Both the position numbers and the translations under genes were made by a program. The notes under the pieces were generated by a model. That model ran no database searches and was not told the origin of the DNA. It saw only the letters and a list, made by a program, of their open reading frames with translations. A stretch of DNA of 64,000 nucleotides from Owenia fusiformis (lineage: Eukaryota > Annelida > Polychaeta > Sabellida > Oweniidae). Where the stretch lies: NCBI GenBank assembly GCA_903813345.2, contig CAIIXF020000008.1, forward strand, positions 16,538,822 through 16,602,821, in the 5' to 3' direction. This document shows, in pieces, positions 12,115 through 21,627 of this stretch. Position 1 is the stretch's first letter. Each line of letters starts with the position of its first letter.

Positions 12115-12433
12115 TCAACGGCATTTCGGAGGATCTCCTCCCTTCTTGCAGACCAAATGTCTGCTTTCAGGAGGCAGATCGCCTCCTCCAACTGCCTGTT
12201 TTTTCATTTTTCCTGCATTAGACTGTCCCTTATTTAACCCTATATATTCTTTGCTTTAGCGAAGTTCTTCTTCTATGAATTTTTTTTCTCCTATGATCAG
12301 GGTTAGCTTCTAACAGCAACTTCATTTCACTACGGCTAGAGGGGAGAATTGTCTCGTCAGATGGCAATGGCAATGAAAGAAATACATCTACCTCAGGTCG
12401 ATCAAGACATTGGAGATTCCACATTGGGTCCAT
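12115..12433 (-). pseudogene. bZIP-like protein, unit 2
   Basis: Starts at Met 12433, just after a TTACAG acceptor-like site, and reads MDPMWNLQCLDRPEVDVF, then SLPLPSDETI, SRSEMKLLLE, and a basic segment RRKKIHRRRTSLKQRIY. A TAA follows at the K of YRVK, caused by one missing A compared with unit 3. Beyond it a second stop, TGA in the segment like QEK-stop-KNRQLEE, is shared with unit 3. The coiled coil LEEAICLLKADIWSARREE continues beyond. The intact relative at 47681-48082 shows the expected full reading. Confidence 0.65.
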
Positions 12434-12439
12434 ACTGTA

Positions 12440-13490
12440 ATTATAGGCAGAAATTCATTCATTGCCACAATCTTTGTAGCCACTTAGATACAACTATTAT
12501 TTCGCTAATTATTTAACTTTTCCTACTCTACATTTCCCCATCTTAAATCCATTTTAGTTCTATCTGCTACTACATGTATATCGGGTGTCTCAAAAATGAA
12601 TAGCTTTTTGGCAAGTATTTTCTCAAAGTCAAACTCACTGAAAAATACAAAATAGCCTAGCCAAGGAGTATCATTAGCAAAATATGTGTTATTCGAGTAC
12701 TAAGAAATTCAAAATAGCATGTCAAAACGTCCAATACCAGAGCTCTTGGATGAGACTTTCAAAGGTATCAGGTGATGGTATCTATCAATTATTCAGAATA
12801 GCTTGTCTGTGTTCTAATTAATTTGTTTGAATTTATTTATACTTTGATATTGGCTATTTTCACATACTGTCTTTAATTCAACACTACCTAAATAATATGT
12901 AACCGACCTTTAAGATATTTATAGTACTCAATGAATATACGCTAAAGTGACTCAAGTAAGTTATCAGACTTTGGCTTATCTATTGAAATTACAAATTGCT
13001 TCCCATTTTTGGAACAAACGCTATGAAGTTCTTATTCCGTAGCTCCAGTATGGGATCTTTTGACATGCTATCTTAAATCTTTTTCTTATTTTTGTAACTT
13101 GCTAACAATACTCCTGAGCTACTTTGTACATGTTTTCAGTGAATTTGGTTAATCAATTGCTGAGAAAACACTTATCAAAAAGCGATTTATTTTTTGGGGA
13201 CACCCGATTTATGCTTTCTTAGTCAATATTCTAGTAATTACTTTACACTTGCTAAAGTTGTTAACTTAAATTCCTGTAGAATGTTCCTTTACTGCTTAAA
13301 ATATATTTAGGTGAGAGATGATTTTTTTAAAATTTAATACAGTTTGTTATTGATATTGTCTCCCCATGAATAATACCATTTTTGGAGATATCATTATCTA
13401 AAGTTTCATAACCATAGACTTTTAATGCAAATAATGTAGTTGACTGTGATATGATACTGTTTATTGGTTTCTTTTACATATTTTATGTAT
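12440..13490. other. non-coding spacer with a MITE
   Basis: Between the bZIP-like and beta genes of unit 2. Apart from the inverted-repeat element at 12581-13207 nothing is recognised. The same spacer occurs in unit 3 (16740-17790). Confidence 0.6.
12581..13207. mobile_element. MITE with inverted terminal repeats, unit 2
   Basis: Left end TCGGGTGTCTCAAAAATGAA with AGCTTTTTG further in. The right end is its near reverse complement, CAAAAAGCGATTTATTTTTT then GGGGACACCCGA. Similarity between the arms extends inward to about 70 bp (TTTTCTCA and CACTGAAAA blocks on both sides). No coding capacity is seen, so it is a non-autonomous DNA transposon. The same element sits at the same place in unit 3. 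Confidence 0.75.
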
Positions 13491-13494
13491 TAGT

Positions 13495-14519
13495 ATTAGT
13501 GCTTGCTATTTTCCAAGGGTCAATAATGATCTTACACCACAGATATGTCAGATGCTTGAGTTTGGACGGCGACTTCATCCACATCTGACATCTCTGGTGG
13601 ATGTGTTATTGTAGCAGGAGCATTGTGTTTAGTTGTATTTTTTTCTTTCGTCTTTTCTTCTGCTTCAGCTTCAATTCATCAGCTGTCTCCATGGCATCCC
13701 TGATCTTTTGCAATAATTGGAAATTCTTCTTACCCACACATGAATCACGAAAACCTCTGACTCAATAGGATCTAGGTGACTAACTTCCGAAACTGTTTGT
13801 TTTACTTCTAACTTTGGATTTGGCGTATACTTAAGTTTATGCTCATCTATTTCTAGGTCTTTGACAGGAGTTGTTGTAACCCATACATCAAACGAAACCA
13901 GACCGATTACCTGACCTGAGATGTCTTCCAAGGTGAAAACCACTTTGGAATCTCGACCTTCCTATGTTTGATGGACAGGAATTCTCACAACGGAACCAAT
14001 AGTTTCTGTTAAATGCTGTACAGTTAGCCCCCTTTGGCCATTCAAGAGTTACGCTCATTGAGTTGTCTAGCAGTCAAGAGTTACGCTCATTGAGTTGTCT
14101 TGCAGTTGTTCGTAATCGCAGCGTGGCCCACTTGCCATCAGCCAATGATCCCCTTCCTGGCTCCGATGTTTCTTGCAAGCTTTTACCCCCTTCTTGTGCA
14201 GACCATTTTTCCTTCGTTGGGCTTGAGCATGAATAAACAACCTGTTGATGATGTACAACATCCGTCATCGTTCCAGGTTGTAGATACATCCTACCTGTTG
14301 AAACCGATCGTATACATGTTGTAGTTCCCCTTTGTTTGACCATCTGCACCCGGAAATTGTCTGGACCAGCAAAATCCACATGTTTTCCTTGGGAAAGGGG
14401 AAATCATTAAGAGTGGATGTTCTCTCTGTGTCCTCATTCCAACGGAAAACTGGGGCCCTGGTAACAGTAGATGAGGAGTGTGTGTTTGAAGCTGCATCAT
14501 TTCTCTGCTTTGAATTCAT
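13495..14519 (-). pseudogene. p53-like protein beta, unit 2 (broken)
   Basis: Start Met 14519 (MNSKQRNDAASN), then APVFRWNEDTERTSTLNDFPF. One C fewer than unit 1 in a C-run shifts the frame just before the DNA-binding domain. DFAGPDNFRVQMV, STGRMYLQPGTMTDV and following are read in the next frame. About 17 bp are missing after TMTDV, and a 32-bp direct duplication (about 14041-14103) shifts the frame again. GVKACKKH, RCENSC-type, VIGLVSFDVWVTTTPVKDL and the tetramerisation domain SEVFVIHV follow in pieces. Clearly dead; useful for reconstructing family history. Confidence 0.75.
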
Positions 14520-14603
14520 GATTGTTGCTTGTGAACTAAAAAAAAATAGATAGAAACTATTGAAAAGGGCATCTGATAAAGAGCGAGGCAGCACCCGTTA
14601 GAT

Positions 14604-15290
14604 TTAAATGATAGAGTTTGTAAATCTCTGCAAGCACTGCTCTGCATCTTTATCAGCCGATCAATTAACATTTCTGATGCATTTGGACTCCTCCTCTGGT
14701 AGTGCTCCAGAGAGCAATAAAGTATCCCTAAATTTGCTCAGTATATCATAATGTTCTCTGTTTTGAGTGAGTACACACTTGTACTGGGTGGCTGGAGCAG
14801 GTGGTGCTGGGGCAACATGGGCTAACTGAGTTTGAATTCTTGAGTGATATTTTTCCGCATTTCTTCTTCTACCAGATTCCTACACTCTACTGGATTGTTT
14901 GTTACTTCAACAAACATAATGGTGGCGGCTATCCTATAGCCAAGTGACGATTTTAGTGTTAAAATGACCATCACCCCGACTTTCGCACCACTAGCTTGAA
15001 CAGTTGGATCGAAAGCGAAGAGACATCTCTGTACTGAGACATTGTGCGTAAAGATGTTGAAAGGAATATCGACACTCATAGGGTGGTTTGTATTCTTTCC
15101 ATCGTCATAGTATACTTCTTGATGGTCAAATCTTATCCAATGTCAAGCTTCTGACATCATTCTATCCTTCTGAGATCATTCTATCCTTCTGAGGTACAGC
15201 AGGCCAGGCTCTAAAAACAGGAACATTACCTTTGCCAATGAATACACCACGTGCTCTTAGAATGGTGTCTCTTGGTGGTTGAACCCAGCA
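14604..15290 (-). pseudogene. p53-like protein alpha, unit 2 (broken)
   Basis: Same layout as alpha in unit 1: a truncated first part (from about 15288), two 19-bp repeats at 15157-15194, then the DNA-binding-domain part open from about 15142 through MSVDIPFNIF, RCLFAFDPTVQ, VILTLKSSLGYRIAA and NNPVECRNLVEEEM, to a TAG at 14822. The tetramerisation-like tail is at about 14825-14604 in another frame. The cut at 15288 joins alpha directly to spacer sequence, so the 5' part of the domain is missing. Confidence 0.7.
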
Positions 15291-15931
15291 GGTTCACAAG
15301 GCTCGGATGCATTGCTCATGCCTTGTCATATCTTGAAGTTCAGAGTCAAATTCACAGTACTCTTGGTAAGGTTATGGTGACTATATACACTGTAATTATC
15401 AACAGCCTTACCATTACTGTGCTTGTTCATAATATCACATTCTTGCAGATAACAAAATGATCTTTCAATTTTGATTTCACTGTCTAATATTTTTTTATTG
15501 ATCATGATTGATGACAAAATTGAAGCTTAGTTATTTATTATCAGCTTCGTTGCCAATACAGTATATCAAATTATTCACCTACGGTTCATCAGCAAGTCAT
15601 GATACATTTTTTTATCATTCCAGGTGATCTTGCTTAAAAGGATCTGGTTTTGCCACTTTTTCTTGTTCAGAAACCTCCTTCTTTGGGATGTTGGCAGTAA
15701 TTTTGAGGACACAGAAAATTAATCATATATGACAAGGTTGTCCTCCAGGCTGCACAAATATATTGTTGGTGTAGTGAACATATTCAGGCATTCCTGGTTA
15801 ACCATGTTTTGGGCTAACTCCATCACAAGTAATAAACATCACTTTTATTTTGTCAATGTTTTGTAAAACCTGGACTCCCAAATTATGGGAACTCTGCATA
15901 GCAAGCAATGAGCATCATTTAGTGCAATTTA

Positions 15932-16320
15932 CTAATTAAGCACTTGCATTTCCCATTCGATTGTATTTGATGACATGTTAAATACAAATTTGGAGGGTAC
16001 ACCCCCCTCTACGAGCTTCTCATGCTTCTCCATGGCTCTCTCAACTTCATTACTTAAGCTGGGGCTAGTAACATGAGTAAATGATTGTACTACATGTACA
16101 AGTTCATCTGTCGTATGGACCTCCTCCATTACTTCTTCGAAGGGGCTAGTAACATGAGTAAATGAGTTGATGCTCCCGGAAATATCGGAGAGAGTGGAAT
16201 ACTTCGTTACATTTTTTGCACATGCCACTTCAATTGTCAGAAAAATGTTTTCTTAGGTGTAGGGATTTTTGGGATCTCCAATCAAAAGTTTCATCGCAAA
16301 TTTCACATGCACGAGGAGGT
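15932..16320 (-). pseudogene. C2H2-type two-finger protein, unit 3
   Basis: As in unit 2, with the acceptor TGTTGCAG near 16323 and the first Cys pair in RACEICDETFDW. Here the middle is rearranged: a segment around 16135-16175 duplicates ACTAGTAACATGAGTAAATG and replaces part of the linker and the C-rich run. The C-terminus (VERAMEKHEKLVEGGVPSKF, IEWEMQVLN) is identical to unit 2 and open from 16228 to 15932. Confidence 0.65.
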
Positions 16321-16404
16321 ACCCTGCAACACAAGCGCTGATGAAATAATAAATGTTAATTTTCACATATTCAATGTTAAGCTTAACACTGCTTTAAAAT
16401 TAAA

Positions 16405-16727
16405 CTTTCAACAGCATTTCGGAGGATCTCCTCCCTTCTTGCAGACCAAATGTCTGCTTTCAGGAGGCAGATCGCCTCCTCCAACTGCCTGTTTTTTCAT
16501 TTTTCCTGCATTAGACTGTCCCTTATTTTAACCCTATATATTCTTTGCTTTAGCGAAGTTCTTCTTCTATGAATTTTTTTTCTCCTATGATCAGGGTAAG
16601 CTTCTAACAGCAACTTCATTTCACTACGGCTAGAGGGGAGAATTGTCTCGTCAGATGGCAATGGCAATGAAAGAAATACATCTACCTCAGGTCGATCAAG
16701 ACATTGGAGATTCCACATTGGGTCCAT
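16405..16727 (-). pseudogene. bZIP-like protein, unit 3
   Basis: Open from Met 16727 to a TGA at 16497, 76 codons: MDPMWNLQCLDRPEVDVF, SLPLPSDETI, then HRRRTSLKQRIYRVKIRDSL. The stop lies inside the basic-to-coiled-coil junction. Past it, RQLEEAICLLKADIWSARRE is still readable in the same frame. The conserved TTACAG directly before the ATG looks like a 3' splice acceptor. The relative at 47681-48082 lacks the stop. Confidence 0.65.
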
Positions 16728-17800
16728 ACTGTAATTATAGGCAGAAATTCATTCATTGCCACAATCTTTGTAGCCACTTAGATACAACTATTATTTCGCT
16801 AATTATTTAACTTTTCCTACTCTACATTTCCCCATCTTAAATCCATTTTAGTTCTATCTGCTACTACATGTATATCGGGTGTCTCAAAAATAATTAGCTT
16901 TTTGGCAAGTATTTTCTCAAAGTCAAACTCACTGAAAAATACAAAATAGCCTAGCCAAGGAGTATCATTAGCAAGTTGTAAAAATATAAAATATGTGTTA
17001 TCCGAGTACTAAGAAATTCAAAATAGCATGTCAAAACATCCAATACCAGAGCTCTTGGATGAGACTTTCAAAGGTATCAGGTGATGGTATCTATCAATTA
17101 TTCAGAATAGCTTGTCTGTGTTCTAATTAATTTGTTTGAATTTATTTATACTTTGATATTGGCTATTTTCACATACTGTCTTTAATTTAACACTACCTAA
17201 ATAATATGTAACCGACCTTTAAGATATTCATAGTACTCGATGAATATACGCTAAAGTGACTCAAGTAAGTTATCAGACTTTGGTTTATCTATTGAAATTA
17301 CAAATTGCTTCCCATTTTTGGAACAAACGCTATGAAGTTCTTATTCTGTAGCTCCAGTATGGGATCTTTTGACATGCTATCTTAAATCTTTTTCTTATTT
17401 TTGTAACTTGCTAACAATACTCCTGAGCTACTTTGTACATGTTTTCAGTGAATTTGGTTAATCAATTGCTGAGAAAACACTTATCAAAAAGCGATTTATT
17501 TTTTGGGGACACCCGATTTATGCTTTCTTAGTCAATATTCTAGTAATTACTTTACACTTGCTTAAGTTGTTAACTTAAATACATGTAGAATGTTCCTTTA
17601 CTGCTTAAAATATATTTAGGTGAGAGATGATTTTTTTAAAATTTAATACAGTTTGTTATTGATATTGTCTCCCTATGAATAATACCATTTTTGGAGATAT
17701 CATTATCTAAAGTTGCATAACCATAGACATTTAATGCAAATAATGTAGTTGAATGATATAATACTGTTTATTGGTTTCTTTTACATATTTTTATGTATTA
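16728..17800. other. non-coding spacer with a MITE, unit 3
   Basis: Counterpart of 12440-13490. Contains the second copy of the 0.63-kb inverted-repeat element. No gene seen. Confidence 0.6.
16875..17516. mobile_element. MITE with inverted terminal repeats, unit 3
   Basis: Same ends as the element in unit 2 (TCGGGTGTCTC ... GGGGACACCCGA) and the same flanking sequence, so it was duplicated with the unit and not inserted twice. A short extra stretch (near 16977-16990) is found only here. Confidence 0.75.
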
Positions 17801-17913
17801 GTATTAGTGCTTGCTATTTTCCAAGGGTCAATAATGATCTGACACCACAGATATGTCAGATGCTTGAGTTGGGATGGCAACTTCATCCACATCTGACATC
17901 TCTGGTGGATGTG

Positions 17914-18705
17914 TTATTGTAGCAGGAGCATTGTGTTTAGTTGTATTTTTTTCTTTCGTCTTTTCTTCTGCTTCAGCTTCAATTCATCAGCTGTCTCCAT
18001 GGCATCCCTGATCTTTTGCAATAATTGGAAATTCTTCTTTCCCCGCACATGAATCACGAAAACCTCTGACTCAATAGGATCTGGGTGACTAACTTCCGAA
18101 ACTGTTTGTTTTGCTTCTGACTTTGGATTTGGCGTATACTTAAGTTCATGCTCATCTATTTCTAGGTCTTTGACAGGAGTTGTTGTAACCCATACATCAA
18201 ACGAAACCCGACCGAATACCTGACCTGAGATGTCTTCGAAGGTGAAAACCACTTTGGAATCTCGACCTTCCATCTTTGATGGACAGGAATTCTCACAACG
18301 AAACCAATAGTTTCTGTTGAATGCTGTACAGTTAGCCCCCTTTGGCCATTCAAAAGTTATGCTCATTGAGTTGTCTAGCAGTTGTTCGTAATTGCAGCGT
18401 GGCCCACTTGCCATCAGCCAATGATCCCCTTCCTGGCTCCGATGTTTCTTACAAGCTTTTACCCCCTTCTTGTGCAGACCATTTTTCCTCCATTGGGCTT
18501 GAGCATGAATAAACAACCTGTTGATGATGTACCCTGTCCTAAGGAACAAGACATCCAAAATCCACATGTTTTCCTTGGGAAAGGGGAAATCATTAAGAGT
18601 GGATGTTATCTCTGTGTCCTCATTCCAAGGGAAAACTGGGGGCCTGGTAACAGTAGATGAGGAGTGTGTGTTTGAAGCTGCATCATTTCTCTGCTTTGAA
18701 TTCAT
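17914..18705 (-). CDS. p53-like protein beta, unit 3 (open frame)
   Basis: A 264-codon open frame, the longest in the array. Start Met 18705 (MNSKQRNDAASN), 16 bases after a pyrimidine-rich AG acceptor. The p53-type DNA-binding domain is recognisable: GVKACKKH supplies the zinc ligands equivalent to C176 and H179, and RCENSC those equivalent to C238 and C242. FTFEDISGQVFGRVSFDVW aligns without gaps to human residues 255-273, and VTTTPVKDL to the H2 region. The tetramerisation domain EVFVIHVRGKKNF aligns without gaps to 326-338. Key contacts differ: R248 is Gly, R273 Trp, R280 Lys. Compared with units 1 and 2 about 35 residues at the start of the domain are deleted, and the C-terminus is cut by an A-run frameshift. 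It may be a late pseudogene or a shortened isoform. Confidence 0.75.
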   Translation of the reverse strand: MNSKQRNDAASNTHSSSTVTRPPVFPWNEDTEITSTLNDFPFPKENMWILDVLFLRTGYIINRLFIHAQAQWRKNGLHKKGVKACKKHRSQEGDHWLMASGPRCNYEQLLDNSMSITFEWPKGANCTAFNRNYWFRCENSCPSKMEGRDSKVVFTFEDISGQVFGRVSFDVWVTTTPVKDLEIDEHELKYTPNPKSEAKQTVSEVSHPDPIESEVFVIHVRGKKNFQLLQKIRDAMETADELKLKQKKRRKKKIQLNTMLLLQ

Positions 18706-18788
18706 GATTGTTGCTTGTGAACTAAAAAAAATAGATAGAAACGATTGAAAAGGGCATCTGATAAAGAGCGAGGCAGCACCCGTTAGAT
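18706..18788 (-). promoter_or_regulatory. alpha-beta intercistronic gap with splice acceptor
   Basis: Only about 83 bp separate the alpha stop from the beta ATG. On the minus strand the gap ends CTATCTATTTTTTTTAG and then 16 bases to ATG, a textbook 3' splice acceptor. Equivalent acceptors precede beta in unit 1 and in the 44.8-kb copy (TTTTATTTTTGTAG, 12 bases before ATG). This could be a cis-spliced leader exon, or a trans-splice site of a polycistronic transcript. Confidence 0.5.
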
Positions 18789-19574
18789 TTAAATGATAGA
18801 GTTTGTAAATCTCTGCAAGCACTGCTCTGCATCTTTATCAGCCGATCTATTAACATTTCTGATGCATTTGGACTCCTCCTCTGGTAGTGCTTCAGAGAGC
18901 AATAAATTATCCCTAAATTTGCTCAGTATATCATAATGTTCTCTGTTTTTAGTGAGTACACACTTGTACTGGATGGCAGGAGCAGGTGGTACTGGGGCAA
19001 CATGGGCCAACTGAGTTTGAATTCTTGAGTGATATTTTTCCGCATTTCTTCTTCTACCAGATTCCTACACTCTACTGGATTGTTTGTTACTTCAACAAAC
19101 ATAATGGTGGCAGCTATCCTATAGCCAAGTGGCGATTCCAGTGTAAAAATGACCATCACCCCGACTTTCGCACCACTAACTTGAACAGTTGGATCGAAAG
19201 CGAAAAGACATCTCTGTACTGAGACATTGTGCGTAAAGATGTTGAAACGAATATTGACACTCATAGGGTGGTTTGTATTCTTTCCATCGTCATAGTATAC
19301 TTCTTGATGGTCAAATCTTATCCAATGTCAAGCTTCTGACATGATTCTATCCTTCTGAGATCATTCTATCCTTCTGAGGTTCAGCAGGCCAGGCTCTAAA
19401 AACTGGAACATTACCTTTGCCAATGAATACACCACGTGCTCTTAGAATGGTGTCTCTTGGTGGTTGAACCCAGCAGTAGAACGGCATAGGAATCTCTGTA
19501 TTTGCTCGGACGAACATATACTGTAGTGTTCCTGAATATACCCAATCCGGTAAATCGATGCAAAGGGCAGAACA
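18789..19574 (-). pseudogene. p53-like protein alpha, unit 3 (most complete)
   Basis: The most complete alpha copy. Part 1 (19574-19348) reads DWVYSGTLQYMFVRANTEIP and WVQPPRDTILRARGVF, matching the p53 S2-S3 region (TYSP..LY..AKTCP, PPPG..VRAM). A stop follows at the two-copy 19-bp repeat. Part 2 (19327-18923) reads YYDDGKNTNHPMSV (compare YLDDRNTFRHSVV), QRCLFAFDP, VIFTLESPLGYRIAA and MFVEVTNNPVECRN. The tail (19010-18789) reads KNREHYDILSKFRDNLLL, like the tetramerisation helix. No equivalent of C176/H179 is seen, and positions of R273 and R280 align with Glu. Frame breaks suggest a pseudogene, or small introns not resolved here. Confidence 0.75.
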
Positions 19575-19815
19575 TTAATGGACAAATACATACAAAGTCT
19601 AAATGATAAATAATCAATATACTAGTAGCTCTTCAATCCCTGTTGCACAAATGTGCATGCCAATAAGTTGCTCCCATGGGTCTAAAGAAATTATACAGCA
19701 AGGCATGGTGCAATCGATAGCAATAGCCTGTCAAAATATTACATAACTTGTCAGTCCAAATTATTTTATCAAATAGAAAAAGTAAACTACATATAGTAAA
19801 TAACTGATTTAATAA
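19575..19815. other. right edge of array, no gene
   Basis: Unique non-coding sequence next to the end of unit 3. Confidence 0.5.
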
Positions 19816-19819
19816 AAAG

Positions 19820-20222
19820 TGCTGAGACCCAAAACTGACTTAAATTATTGGAATTCATTTTTCAGGAACAATATAGCACCTCTTATACTCTTGTTTAATT
19901 TCCTATTTCAACTGTTACTAAGGTGCACCAAATCATCGCAATAATAGTCCATATTTGGAGTCTCAGCACTTCTAAATCCATCATGTTGCCAGAATGAAAT
20001 ATCTTCAACTTGGCAGATATATAAATAAGTGTTTGCAATTGAGACATTTTCATTGTATGTCTTAACATCTAGTTTGCTGGTTGCCCTTAGTCTAAAACGG
20101 CTAAAGAGTTGACAAAAAACTACTTGCCTAACTCCCAAAAAAAAGTTTTGTTGCAAATTCTGAAATTTCAAATCCAACTTTTTCAGGACTAGAACCATTG
20201 GAAATGTCATGAAAGGGGCCAT
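19820..20222 (-). pseudogene. SGNH-hydrolase-like relic, copy 1
   Basis: Minus strand reads VRQVVFCQLFSRFR, YNENVSIANTYL, ISFWQHDGF and DDLVHLSNS, then a TGA, then NRKLNKSIRGAI. The pattern fits SGNH/GDSL-like domains found in ORFs of tyrosine-recombinase-type elements (a run of CQLFxRFR, FWxHxGF and DxVHLSxxGN). The TGA sits where a Gly codon is expected. A near-identical copy with the same TGA is at 21640-22042. Confidence 0.6.
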
Positions 20223-20269
20223 TGCATATTTATATTTTTGAGATATGCTTTAGCTTGCAATTGATAATG

Positions 20270-20545
20270 CATCACGTTATAGATAGAAATTTGGAGGGTA
20301 CACTCCGCTCTACGAGCTTCTCATGCTTCCCCATCGCTCTCTGAACTTCATGACTTAAGCTGGTGCTAGTAAATAATTGTACTACAAGTTCATCTGTTGT
20401 ATATTTGACCTCCTCCATAACTTCTTAGGTGTAGGGTTTTTGGGATCTCCAATCAAAAGTTTCGTCGCAAATTTCACATTCACCAGGAGGCACCCTTCAC
20501 CCATTAAGGACGAACCCTGCAACACAAGCGCTGATGAAATGATAA
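20270..20545 (-). pseudogene. finger-gene fragment (fourth array copy)
   Basis: Nucleotide similarity to 8370-8800: the GGGTACACTCCGCTCTACGA block (C-terminal motif of the finger protein) and ATCAAAAGTTTCGTCGCAAA (first-finger region) are both present, with the middle deleted. It also shares the flank at 20222-20280 with 8330-8390. A degenerate extra copy of the finger gene. Confidence 0.65.
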
Positions 20546-20548
20546 ATG

Positions 20549-21582
20549 TTAATATTTTGAAGGGCAGTCAGTGTTTTGCGGATGTACTTTATTGCACGCG
20601 CTGCATGGCGAAGTACCAGATCCCATCATGACATTTTGTAGTAAGGTTCTGTCGCGCTTTGACCAATCGACCTTTATGCCATGGTTCAGGAGAGCAGAGG
20701 TGGCCATCATACTGAATTGCTTATGATATTCGTAAAATCGAGGCCCAATGAGGTTACTGATACGAACGATTTCCTCTTGATAAATATCAAGCTCCTGATG
20801 TCTGTTTGGATATACGGACACGATGACACGTTTATATCGTCCAAATGCGGTTATGAACTCGGAGATAGACAAATTTCTCTTCAGATGTGGATCTTCATTT
20901 TTAAGTGTTATCTGTAAAGTATCAGCCGTGACAGTTCTTGCTGTACTTGAATCGAAATTTGGAATCAGAAGTACGTTAAGATTAATGTCTTTACCTTCGA
21001 GTATAGTTTTCCTCGTTACTTGCGATATTGCATCTGTGGCTAACACTGGCAGTGACTCCATATGCACCCCTTGGTTGCGAATTGTCCGCATGCGGGGGTA
21101 TCAGATGTTGCGGCTGGAGGAGTCGATGATGTTGACGGCACTTGACTCAGACCCGACGTCGAGGCATTCTCCACTTTCTCTTACAATGATTGCACAGTTT
21201 GTTGCAATTCAGTGATCATGGCGATCAAAGTAGAATTGTTCGTAGGTTCCAGATCTATTTCCCTACGAGGGAAGTCCACTTCTTCATCCGAATCACTGCT
21301 ATCCATTTCGCCTCGATCGCTTTTCTCCAGGCAATTGTCCTCATAAATGGTAATTAGTTGCTTCTTTGTTAACGATTTTGGAACTTGAAGATTTCGAAGC
21401 CCAAGTTGTTCAAGCAATTGTGATTTATTCAACGTTTTGTAATCTGCCATCTTGGAAATGAATATTAGGTGTGTAGTGGTCTCCACCAATACAAAAACTG
21501 AGCTGACCTCAGAAAATAAACAAGATATATACCAGGCTTCTAATGTGTAAGTTATCTTACATTCAAGCCATTTTAGCGACAT
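20549..21582 (-). pseudogene. Gag-like ORF of a YR-type (DIRS/Ngaro-like) element
   Basis: Two adjoining frames. The N-terminal frame 21582-21181 contains MADYKTLNKSQLLEQLGL, a SAP-like helical start, then an acidic linker. After a TAA, the second frame 21091-20549 reads NLNVLLIPNF, NLSISEFITAFGRYKRVI, LDIYQEEIVRI, FYEYHKQFSMMATSALLNHG, KVDWSKRDRTL, and ends CSACNKVHPQNTDCPSKY, a Cys/His cluster. This pattern, with the SI.EFI.AFG.YK and FYEYHKQFSA..A motifs, is typical of the first ORF of tyrosine-recombinase retroelements in invertebrate genomes. Family assignment is from memory and moderately sure. No reverse transcriptase or recombinase is seen nearby. Confidence 0.6.
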
Positions 21583-21627
21583 CTTAATGTCGTATCATAA
21601 AATAGCGTTATTCATTGAATAACTTAC

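Larger units (their letters stand above)
8370..19575. repeat. tandem array of p53-cassette units
   Basis: Three head-to-tail copies of one block, all on the minus strand: unit 1 (about 8370-10950), unit 2 (about 11590-15290) and unit 3 (about 15930-19575). Corresponding points are about 4.3 kb apart; for example the beta gene end falls at 9193, 13495 and 17803. Units 2 and 3 are nearly identical over long stretches. Unit 1 is more diverged and lacks about 1.1 kb between the beta and bZIP-like genes. Each unit holds an alpha p53-like gene, a beta p53-like gene, a bZIP-like gene and a finger gene. Unit 3 extends furthest upstream in alpha, while units 1 and 2 are cut at the same point there. 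Confidence 0.9.
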
